A stretch of DNA of 64,000 nt from Antedon mediterranea (Eukaryota > Echinodermata > Crinoidea > Comatulida > Antedonidae), in contig NC_092675.1 of NCBI RefSeq assembly GCF_964355755.1, forward strand, positions 28,360,912 to 28,424,911, written 5' to 3'. The notes under the pieces were generated by a model, which saw nothing but the letters and a program-made list of their open reading frames with translations, made no database searches and was not told where the DNA came from. This document shows positions 50,401-58,348 of this stretch, piece after piece. Position 1 is the stretch's first letter, and each line of letters opens with the position of its first letter. The translations under genes were made by a program, and so were the position numbers.

Positions 50401-52068
50401 GGTTAATTATTGTCTCCCATTTCAATGGTTGAGCGTACTTACATTGCATGGTCAGTTTTTTCCAAACATTTTGAGAATTATGCGCATCACGGTAAAACTA
50501 AAAGTGGTGAATAATGATTTTGCCAAAAGCAACCCTGTGATGCCATTTGAAATGCTCCATTCGGTGGCAAAAAATGAGAGATATGCCGTTTTTAATGGTT
50601 TAACCTTCAATATCCTAATTCAAGATGAGATGAAGGTGAAACGGATTTTATGTAATAACATTTTACTTTCACTAATATAGTGACAGAATAATTATTAATT
50701 TGTTAAAAGCCTGACTGGTCTATTCTACTTGATAATATTCTACTTTAAAGATTCAGAATTTTTATGATAGTAATTTTTATTGTGAGTGGCTTATAATTTG
50801 ACATTATTATATACACATAAATGCTTTTATCATTATATGAAGATAATTGGTCCTAATTGTTGCAAACCATTAACACACCAGGAGCAAAATGCTGATTTTG
50901 TTTTAAATACTGGTTTTTATGTGTCTCGCAACGGTTAGAAGGAATGCACACAAGAAATAGATTTTCTTTGTCCCTAATTTTTATTTCTCCTTATTAAATT
51001 TATTTTAACTTTAATATATTTCAAATATAATATTCTGAAAATAGTAAATGTCAACAAATACTTATATTTTTTACAAAAACAATCTGTCTACACTATCAAA
51101 GTTTATGTGACAAAAAAGTGTGATGTGCCCAAATATGGTAGTCATGTTCATATACATCACATTTTCTTTTCACATAAAGTTTGATAGTGTAGACAGAGCT
51201 TAACACTACTATTGAATATAGACATTTCTTTATTGTCAAACCAATGGTAAATACTTACTGATAGTTTCATTATTACAAACCAGAAGAACATTTACAATCA
51301 ACATTTATTATTTATTTATTTACCTGAGATTTTCAGCCCATTCTCAATCCTGGTTATTTTTATTGGTGACCAAATAAATAGCATCACCATCATCAGATCA
51401 TCATTATTAAATGATCATCATCACCATTATCATCATTAAATCATCATTATCATCATTAAATCATCATCATTAAATCATCATCATCATTATCATCAATAAA
51501 TCATCATCATTAAATCATCATCATCATTATCATCACAACATTAAATCATCATCATCATTTTCATAATCATCATCATTATCATCATTAAATCATCATCATT
51601 AAATCATCATCATCATTGTCATCTTCATCATCTTTTAATCATCATCATCATCATCATCATCATTAAATCATCATTATCATTAAATCATCATTATCACCAA
51701 AATCATTATCATTAGTAAAGCTATGTATGTTATATAGTTATAGAAACTAATGTAGAGAATTTGTTTTTAAATGAATACTTTTTTGTTTATTTAAATTACA
51801 AATACTGAATATAAATCATTTTAAACTCTTCTATTTTTACAACATTTGTTTTATCAGACAAAAAGTTGTGGATGGGGATGAAGTTTTAGTCGAGACATAT
51901 GGAAAACAAAGGGCCACGCAGAACGAAGATTCACCTCGTAGAGGTCCTGAACAAGTGGCACCGGGGCATAGAGACGTCATCACAGATATTGGTGTGTTTC
52001 ACACAAGCCCGGACCAGTCATTCATAGTGTCTACGTCAAGAGATGGGGTCATTAAAATCTGGAAATAG
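35451..52068 (+). CDS. PIK3R4: VPS15 / PI3-kinase regulatory subunit 4, complete, 28 coding exons
   Basis: VPS15 scaffolds and regulates VPS34 and Beclin-1 in the complexes that make PI3P on autophagic and endosomal membranes. Coding exons: 35451-35587, 35957-36092, 36461-36610, 37426-37527, 37927-38120, 38849-38975, 39667-39839, 40570-40702, 41027-41122, 41252-41346, 41492-41531, 41735-41896, 42299-42373, 42619-42738, 42960-43061, 43284-43418, 44076-44213, 44626-44805, 45209-45309, 45417-45615, 46120-46408, 46574-46763, 47359-47574, 47728-47930, 48758-48883, 49384-49541, 49799-49977, 51858-52068. All junctions are GT-AG and in phase; the sum is 4167 nt, 1388 residues (human protein 1358). 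Residue 2 is glycine in MGNQL, the family's myristoylation signal. The kinase-like domain (about 25-330) has [13 protein letters not shown] (144-151) and DFA (164-166) in place of DFG, as in VPS15 generally. HEAT-type helices fill about 340-765. A low-complexity linker (about 770-990) contains [11 protein letters not shown]40 repeats run from [15 protein letters not shown] to the final DGVIKIWK. Exon calls were made by eye. Confidence 0.95.
36132..36270 (+). mobile_element. MITE, CTGTCTACACTA family, in VPS15 intron 2
   Basis: This is a near-canonical copy: TAAAGCTCTGTCTACACTAT at the left and ATAGTGTAGACAGAGCTTTA at the right are perfect inverted partners. The interior has two tandem CACTACCATATTTG blocks. 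Confidence 0.9.
36737..37050 (-). mobile_element. LINE 3' end in VPS15 intron 3
   Basis: The minus strand reads [19 protein letters not shown], then [19 protein letters not shown] and a stop. This is the very C-terminus of a CR1/L2-type reverse transcriptase. It is followed by the 3' UTR (GCGCTATACAAATACC) and an (ATT)n tail at 36737-36760. Only the last ~50 codons and the tail are present, typical of 5' truncation. Confidence 0.8.
38216..38384 (-). mobile_element. MITE, CTGTCTACACTA family, in VPS15 intron 5
   Basis: The left end is TAAAGATCTGTCTGCACTAT and the right end is ATAGTGTAGACAGAGCTTTA. The interior blocks (AAATATGGTAGTGATAT twice) are in the opposite orientation to the copy at 36.1 kb. 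Confidence 0.85.
38610..38700 (-). mobile_element. possible LINE 3' end in VPS15 intron 5
   Basis: ATTCAATTTAACTTTATTTAACC followed by GGAGGCCCAGGTCAACAC and CCTGGGGTTGTGC resembles the A-rich tail and terminal hairpin of a minus-strand LINE. No coding sequence remains. Confidence 0.35.
39070..39617. mobile_element. non-autonomous DNA element with short inverted ends in VPS15 intron 6
   Basis: TAGGGACTTTACGAAACACG at the left is mirrored by TTTCGTAAAGTCCCTA at the right, 548 bp apart. The element is richer in GC than the intron around it, and its open frames on both strands resemble no protein I know. No clear target-site duplication was seen. Confidence 0.6.
40030..40521 (-). mobile_element. 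LINE 3' end with RT C-terminus in VPS15 intron 7
   Basis: The minus-strand frame from 40519 reads [36 protein letters not shown] and [16 protein letters not shown]. This is the standard C-terminal block of CR1/Jockey-like reverse transcriptases and is still open for 114 codons. The 3' UTR has AAGCGCTTTGATCATTTTAT and ends in (AAT)n. It inserted only ~50 bp upstream of exon 8, so that exon's acceptor is almost adjacent to the element. Confidence 0.85.
40826..40935 (+). mobile_element. degenerate MITE, CTGTCTACACTA family, in VPS15 intron 8
   Basis: The left end ATCTGTCTACACTATCAAA and interior (ATGTGATGTGCCCATATATG, CGCTACCATATTTGG) are clear. The right end is reduced to AGAGCTTCATAA. Confidence 0.7.
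42420..42580. repeat. degenerate minisatellite TAAATTAGTGTACT in VPS15 intron 13
   Basis: TAAATTAGTGTACTCAA, TAAATTAGTGTACTAAA, AGCATACTAAATTAGTG and CAATCAGTATACTCAG alternate for about 160 bp with a basic period near 14-16. Confidence 0.75.
43536..43563 (-). repeat. solo MITE end in VPS15 intron 16
   Basis: Only the terminal AGTTTGATAGTGTAGACAGAGCTTTA remains, preceded by unrelated AGGCCTA-rich sequence. Confidence 0.7.
43644..43950. repeat. long inverted repeat (~95-bp arms) in VPS15 intron 16
   Basis: The left arm (ACATGTTTCGAGAATACTAT through GAGTACTTATATACCAAT) and the reverse complement of the right arm (ATTGGTATATAAGTACTC through TATTCTTGAAACATGT) agree at about 90% of positions. 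The spacer is ~130 bp. It could be a palindromic MITE or a potential hairpin in the pre-mRNA. Confidence 0.8.
44508..44603 (+). pseudogene. duplicated 5' part of VPS15 exon 18 with premature stop
   Basis: The sequence TTTGTTTTTGAAG|CCAATTCTTTTAAGTGC occurs here and again 118 bp downstream, where the true exon 18 begins (44626). This first copy keeps the acceptor and about 60 bp of coding similarity ([19 protein letters not shown]). It lacks one codon (CAA), then diverges and hits TAA at 44601-44603. Upstream intron sequence (TTTAAATAAT) is duplicated too. The downstream copy aligns to the VPS15 family without a gap, so it is the functional one. Use of the first acceptor would truncate the protein. 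Confidence 0.8.
45648..45804 (+). mobile_element. MITE, CTGTCTACACTA family, in VPS15 intron 20
   Basis: It starts GAAGCTCTGTCTACACTATC, only ~33 bp after the exon 20 donor, and ends TTGATAATGTAGACAGTCT. Three CACTACCATATTTGGG-like blocks lie inside. Confidence 0.85.
47935..48265 (+). mobile_element. LINE 3' end in VPS15 intron 24
   Basis: The plus strand reads [34 protein letters not shown]. This is a decayed reverse-transcriptase C-terminus. Then come a strong hairpin (GGGGCCCTCATGAG and GTGCGGGCCCC) and a GAATGAATGAA tail. It begins within a few bases of the exon 24 donor. Confidence 0.75.
49583..49710 (-). mobile_element. MITE, CTGTCTACACTA family, in VPS15 intron 26
   Basis: Ends are TAAAGCTCTATCTACACTAT and TTTGATAGTGTAGACAAAGG. 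Two AAATATGGTAGTGATAT blocks show the reverse orientation. Confidence 0.85.
51080..51202 (-). mobile_element. MITE, CTGTCTACACTA family, in VPS15 intron 27
   Basis: Ends are ATCTGTCTACACTATCAAA and TTTGATAGTGTAGACAGAGC. The interior is shorter, with one AAATATGGTAGTCATG block. Confidence 0.85.
51366..51715. repeat. ATC/CAT-rich microsatellite in VPS15 intron 27
   Basis: About 350 bp of (ATC)n is interrupted at intervals by TTAAATC or TTATC. One stretch near 51640 has eight or more perfect ATC units. It is the longest simple repeat in the window and probably length-polymorphic. Confidence 0.9.
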
Positions 52069-52162
52069 TTACTCATTATATATATATGTAATAATATATT
52101 ACTTATAATTATGATATAACTTTTATATGAAGAAGAGATACAATTTTACAATTTAATTCACA

Positions 52163-52168
52163 AATAAA
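52163..52168 (+). terminator. probable VPS15 polyadenylation signal
   Basis: AATAAA lies 95 bp after the stop codon at 52066-52068. It is the first canonical hexamer downstream. Confidence 0.55.
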
Positions 52169-52734
52169 ATAGGGGAGATGTAATTGTAAATATATATTTT
52201 GTACTCAAATACTATAGTCATGTTTTTAGTTATAAAACGGATTAATAACGGTACTTGGCAAGGCTATCAAAAACTTGAGATAGCCTTCGTTTTACATGGG
52301 GTGAAGAAAACAACCAATCATAATTAGGTCTAAACGAAAACACTTTTATTGAAGAAAACTATTGTTCAAACATTCCTGGTGAATTTCCCCATATTTTTCC
52401 ATTTCAGTACTCTTTTTGTATTATTTTATCAAAGAAATATTATGTTATAGGTATACCATTTATTTGTTGTACATATTATAATTTTAATAATCTTTCAATT
52501 GTCATTTTACTTACGCGAAATTTAATTTCCGGATTATCATTTTAACAAATATTCAAAAAGACATTAAATAAATATTTGAATACGTATTGTTCATCTTTGC
52601 AAAATGCTATCATAACATGCGTATAAACTTTAAACTTTATCAAAGGTTATCATCCGAGTTTTTAATAACTTTTATTCAAAATAAATGGCATTGTTCTCTA
52701 CACGAAATTTTCCAAATAGTACTCTGTGTGCATA

Positions 52735-53023
52735 TAAAGCTCTGTCTACACTATCAAACGTTATATGACAACAAAATGTGAAGTGCCCACATATGGGCAT
52801 GATGTCATATTACTACCATATTTAAGCATATCACTATCATATTTAGGCACATCACACTTTTTAGTCGCGTGCAACGCGACTCTATAGTTCATTATCGTCG
52901 TTGGTTCCCACTTTTGATTACGCAATACAGCACTTTGCGTCAATACGTCGACTAAAATTTGCGCACGCGACTTCAGCCATGGTCTTGTTTTGTTACATAA
53001 AGTTTGATAGTGTAAATCGGACT
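52735..53023 (+). mobile_element. MITE, CTGTCTACACTA family, split by a second element
   Basis: The left end TAAAGCTCTGTCTACACTAT and interior blocks are followed at 52863 by an unrelated 110-bp insert. After it the element resumes with TTACATAAAGTTTGATAGTG. Confidence 0.85.
52863..52972. mobile_element. 110-bp MITE nested inside another MITE
   Basis: It begins AGTCGCGTGCAACGCGACT and ends GCGCACGCGACT, so the first and last ~11 bases are inverted partners. It carries GTCGTTGGTTCCCACTT, shared in reverse orientation with 17.7 kb. It is strikingly CG-rich compared with the host element. Confidence 0.7.
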
Positions 53024-54396
53024 ACTGTATATATTCAAATTGTATATTTCATTCAAATGTATTGTGTATTGTTTAAACAAAAGGAATATTAATATGCTTT
53101 CTTGAATACCTGATAATGTTTATGGTATTTAGTTGAATAATTGCAATATTATAGTATTGTGCTACTCAAAGACAGCGGCAATCAATTCATAACACAAAAA
53201 CACATACACCATAAGTTCTGGCTTTAAAAAGTTTAATTTGTAGTTCTCAGAATTGGATTGTAATACCAACCTAGTTATTATATTATTATGATCCCTAGAT
53301 GTGTCCAGTAATCGCCAGATGATACCTAAGTGTATTGTTTGTAATATTTGTCTACTAGCATGATTATAAAATGCTTATTAAATCTTGTAAAGCCAGACAG
53401 TAGACATGTTAATTTTGTAATAAAGATTATTAAAAAAATAAATCGATATCATAGCACAGTAATGTTTATGTTCTGTGTTGTTTTACTGAAAATCTTAATA
53501 TATAAAAGAAAATGTTGTTTTTAAAGAATCGATCATGCCAAGAAGACTAGGTCAGGTTCAGGTATATAAAACCATACAAGCAGAAGGCAGCCAAAGCCTG
53601 AACAATTCAGCATGCAATTACCAACCAAATACGTTCCAATATTCTATCTATATTTCATATTAAATCCGTGAAAATCAGTGTGAACAATGATGACGTAAAA
53701 ATATAAAGTAATACATCAACAATCGGCGGGAAACAATGTACAAGATGCGCAATAAAACATGGCATTCAATAAAAACAGGCAAAAAGAAACACTGTAATTT
53801 CGTTTAATAGGCCTATTAGGCTCACAGTAAATTGTATTAATATTGCACTCTTTAATCTAGGCCTACATCTTCTTTTGAACAAAATGATTAATTATCTAAC
53901 AATATAATTATTTTTTAATTACAGTATTTACAAAAGATGTGTTTGAGATCGATAATCAATACGTTCCCGCAACTCAATGACCTCATGAAGGTCCAAAGAA
54001 GGGTGTTTGCAAACGATAACCGTGTCCGTTCCTGATCCGTCACCGATATCTTAAACAAACTCCGTGAATTTATTTATGAGTTGTGTTCTAAAACTAAAGG
54101 GACGAGGGAATGAGTTAAACGCTATGTCCGAGTACATGAGTCGAGTTGCTTGGTAGGTAGATTCGGTACATTTTCACTCATAGTGTTCTAGGTAGAAAAC
54201 CTTATGTGTTCAATCAATTCATTTATAAAAACATAGCCTGTATAAATATATTAATTGAATATGCCTAAATGTTTATGAAGTTAAATTGAGTTGAACTGAC
54301 AGTTATAGGCTTAAATAAGTAGTCAATTCGTATAGGCCTAAGTCAACAAATCCGTATCTATATAATTCATTATAAATAAGTCATCATTCCCAAGTT

Positions 54397-54897
54397 TCAC
54401 CGTGTCATCTCGATTGAAGATGGTGAGCATGACGTGTGAACCGTCGTTGAGTCTGATTTTTCTTCGGTATAAGAAGAGTTTCCAGGAGAGCCAATTTCTC
54501 TTGAGCCAAGAAGATCAACAGTCCTATCATTGTTTGGACGACTGGTCCTCCGATGCCGCCTTCTATGACTGTTCGTATAAATACCCGCTGGCGCCAGTCC
54601 TTTTCCGTACGCATCAATATCATTTTTCGGAGTATTTATTCCATTAAAAGTTTGTCTCGGTTTTTGTGGCGGACTTTTTATATTTTGCGAAGACGATGAA
54701 CTGCTGCAGTGTTTACAAGATATCATTTTGTTTAATGTATTCTTTAGTTCTTTGTTTTCTTCTTGAAGGCGTTTAAAATCTTCTTCGTGCGTTTTATTAT
54801 CTGTGATTGTTCTTGTTATTTGTGATTCTACTTTTTTGGTTTCTGTCGCTGTTTTGGTTTCCAAATTCTTTTTGCTACACGACGGACTACTACCCAT
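54397..54897 (-). CDS. unrecognised small protein, likely N-myristoylated, with a short coiled coil
   Basis: This is an open frame of 166 codons starting at ATG 54897. A good acceptor (TTTTTTTCTTACAG, exon from 54900) lies three bases upstream, implying a non-coding 5' exon. The start MGSSPSC has Gly2 and Ser6, which fits N-myristoylation, with Cys7 as a possible palmitoyl site. Residues 36-59 (HEEDFKRLQEENKELKNTL) look like a short coiled coil. CKHC (61-64) precedes a serine run. Residues 111-120 (HRRRHRRTSR) are very basic. The tail is rich in S, T and E. I do not recognise the family. The frame ends TGA at 54397, overlapping a possible donor (ACG|GTGAAA), so the last ~35 residues may differ in the real transcript (see findings). 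Confidence 0.55.
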   Translation of the reverse strand: MGSSPSCSKKNLETKTATETKKVESQITRTITDNKTHEEDFKRLQEENKELKNTLNKMISCKHCSSSSSSQNIKSPPQKPRQTFNGINTPKNDIDAYGKGLAPAGIYTNSHRRRHRRTSRPNNDRTVDLLGSREIGSPGNSSYTEEKSDSTTVHTSCSPSSIEMTR

Positions 54898-54900
54898 TTT

Positions 54901-56595
54901 CTGTAAGAAAAAAACTCAATGTTAACCATGGCCTATCTGTACATTGACAATGCAATGTTTCATGCGCTTTAAAATCATTTATTCTTACTAGTCATTTAAT
55001 TCATTCTTGCATCATTGTTTTATCACATTATGTTGGAATCCACGAGCTACACTTTACAAGATGTGAAAGATTTTACAATACATACATACATACATAATAA
55101 CAACATGATCTAACAATGACAACAGTGTGAATAATGAATCAATAAATGTATAGAAATGTATAGAGAAACTGTATACAGACACTCATTTCAGAATAATGGA
55201 CGTACACAACCTTTCACCTTTTTATTGTATTTTGTTCGTTATATGTATGTATATGCTGTATATTATTAGATTCCAGAATGTGTTTTAAATGGAGAGAGGC
55301 ACCATATGTCAACAGATAATGATAATCAGAATTTTCTGATGGTTGGTCCTTTTTTTAAAAATTGTATTTATATGTAGGCCTATCTATGGACAGTTTGTCT
55401 GAAAAAAAAAGTTTAATTGAATTGTTACACTTTTATTTCATTGTATAGATTGGTGAGGATGTGAATATAATGTTAAAAATGAATCATAGATGAAATAAAA
55501 GGTGGGACAAACCCACAAACGACAAAAAGGGGTATATAAGGTTTTGTATCGTCCATGATTATTGAATGAAATTTGGATGAGACGTCTAACTAAAGACAAA
55601 GTTCCTTTGTTGCTTGGCCTTCTGTGAGTTTCTAATTAATAACGAAATTGTGACATATCGTTTGGTAATTATAGAATAATGACAACCACTGCGAAATTGT
55701 ATCTATTGTGATAAGGTTTAATGTTATGCCTACTCTACACGAATTAAAGTATTTAATGACAAAATGTATGTTCTATTTCATAATAAATGGTATTCGTGTA
55801 ATTGAAACACGAAATATTTAAGTTTATTCTCAAGAGCTTGAAACCCGCTTGTAGAAGCTGTGCGTATGCCCTGAGATACAGTAGGCCTATCAAAATACAT
55901 TGTGAATAGGCTTAACAAATTCACCCAATGACATACCCAAACCAATATCAGATGATCCATTGAAAATATTCAGATAAAAATAGTACTTGTGTAACTCAGA
56001 ATAATACTGTATAGGGATTAAATAGATCGGAACGTTGAATTCTCAAAATGTGTATGTTTCATATTGTATTTTTATGTCTATATTTATATCTAAATATTTT
56101 TAAGGCATCCTACAATTGGATGTAGTTGAAATAAAATAAAATAAATAAGATGTTCTGTCTCTTTGTTTAGTATTTAAATACAGTACACGGGATACCAATC
56201 GTATAATAGTAGTGGAACGTCTGAAAATTCGATTCACTTGTAAATTAACTCAAACTTATTTTTTAATCTTATTGAAACACGTTCAAAAGCAATTGAAGTG
56301 ATATTTGAGGATACACGGTACCCTATGTTGTAACGTTTCAAGTAAAATTCGTAAAACCCAGTCAACTTCGATCAGGTCAAAAGTTTCTAAAACATAAACA
56401 GTAGCATTGTGTCCCACAAAATGTGCGTGAATCTAAACAATATTACATAATTTAAAGGTGTTTTTCTCTTTCACGGGGCTTACTTTATTCTTTTAAAAAA
56501 AAATTAAATTTGACATAATTAAAATTTATCAATGCAAATTAGAAAAATAATTTATTTACTAGGAACAAAAAATAATAAAAACGTTTTGTACTTAC
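54901..56595 (-). other. probable 5' intron of the small minus-strand gene
   Basis: AT-rich, with a short CATA microsatellite near 55080. No coding exon was seen. Confidence 0.35.
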
Positions 56596-56800
56596 TGTAG
56601 TTATATGGACGAGCAATCTTTGCAATAAATGCTATCGTATTGTGTCGGTCGCTCCGATAATCCTTCTTCATGTAGGCCAGCGTTTATTTTACGTTCGTTT
56701 CTTAGACAACAGGGTTGACGTCATTTGCTTCATAGCGATCAACAATTATTGTAAATACCCTTTTACGATAATTATCACATTCTCCTTCAATTGAAAAAAT
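56596..56800 (-). other. possible 5' UTR exon and promoter of the small minus-strand gene
   Basis: On the minus strand CTACA|GTAAGTAC is a strong donor after 56596. The sequence upstream of it to about 56.8 kb is locally richer in CG dinucleotides. It would splice to the acceptor at 54901 just before the start codon. The 5' boundary is unknown. Confidence 0.35.
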
Positions 56801-58348
56801 GACAAGTTAGTGCGCGTTCCATGTATGTCGTCATTAACAAGCACTGAATGATGATTATTATATTGCTTATATATTGCATTCGCTCGACTTGTAGCCGTCG
56901 TTGTATTATACCACCGGTGATTATAGTACTAGTTCACCGTCACACACATTTTTAACATTTGATTTTCGGTTAATTCCATTTAACTTCTATTTTAAATTGA
57001 TTTAAAAAATTTAAATTAAATTAAATTAATTATCTATTTAAATAAAATTAAATATTTTCAAAAAGATTGATTGGAGAGAATACACTCGTATTATTTCATC
57101 TAAAGTTATTCAATCTTTGAAGCCTAAGCGTAAATCATGGGTTATTAGTGGTTTTCTGGCCAAAATAAGAATACATGGCTATATCGTCTAGATTTAGGTT
57201 ATAATTGAAAGGTTGACTAACAAGATGTTGTCTTAAGAACCTGAGGAGGGGCTAAGGAAAGTGTAGGATTGAGATAAGAAAGTACACACATATCTATACT
57301 ATATAGAGTATCCCTCTATCCCTCTCCCCCTCCATTTTTAATGTAGCTCAAGCTATCACAAAAGGACGTCCGTCAACCCCCGCCTCCTTCAACATAGTCA
57401 CCAAAGCGCTCAAATAGACACCGATAATGAATTAAAATTACTGAGCAATATGAAGAGCAGTAAATTGAATTTTCTTAATTAAAAGCATTATCTCATTATG
57501 GCCATTAGAACCCAACTGAAGCATTGTGATCATTCATAATTATAATTTTAACTTAATGACTTTTCCTGTTGATTTTATAATTCTAGAGAATTCGAACATA
57601 CATAGGTAAAATGAACATACCTGTCGAAAATTCCTTCTGTGAAACCAACTTTTGAAAAGGTTAATAGACGTATCTCAATTCATTCCCAAATTCAATGTAT
57701 GCCTACATTATAGATTATACATAACATGTCTATCTTTTAAGAACATTTTAATATATCCACAATTAATTCTCGAGAATAAACAAACTCGTTAATAAAATAG
57801 TTGAAATACTTTAATAACTGTAGAGATTAAGGCATGCCTTAAAAATCTTTAACAAGTTTATAAGAACCTTACTATGTTATTATCTTGTTACTAAGAGTAG
57901 TCCAAACATTGATAAAACTTACCGTAAACTCTCTGAATTTTCGCAATGTTAAGTAGAAAATGACGTTTTATTTTCTGTTAACTCGTTACCAGATTATGTG
58001 TTTGATTATGTGTGCATGTTTTGTGAAGATTAATTGGTCCGGAACAATTTCGTTTGAGTAAAGATAGTGGATATAGTTTCTAGCAACTTCAAAGTAAGAT
58101 AATGTCAATGGATTTCAAGTTGTTGTACCGCATTAACGACGTAAACTTCATCGGGACAAATCTAGGCCTAATTGCCTAACTTGATTACACGTTAATTTTT
58201 GCTGTTTGTTTAGGACGTGTTGCTTCTCTAAAACGACATCTTGGAAGTGAAACTGTTCTGACTGCCGTGGCGCAAACGATTGCCAGAGAGTAGTCTGTAA
58301 ATTGTTCAACACGATAGGATATTGATACAACATTTGTAAGTAACCAGA
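56801..58348. other. intergenic region upstream of the BMP9/10-like gene
   Basis: This would hold the promoters of the two divergent genes. Minisatellite-like AAATTAAATTAAATTAAT lies near 57010. No TATA box or clear regulatory motif could be assigned. Confidence 0.35.

Larger units (their letters stand above)
52169..53927. other. intergenic region between VPS15 and the small minus-strand gene
   Basis: Apart from a nested MITE pair (52.7-53.0 kb) the sequence is AT-rich with no convincing exon. A strong plus-strand acceptor-like tract (ATTATTTTTTAATTACAG) ends at 53924. The sequence beyond it is discussed as a possible 3' exon on either strand. Confidence 0.4.
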
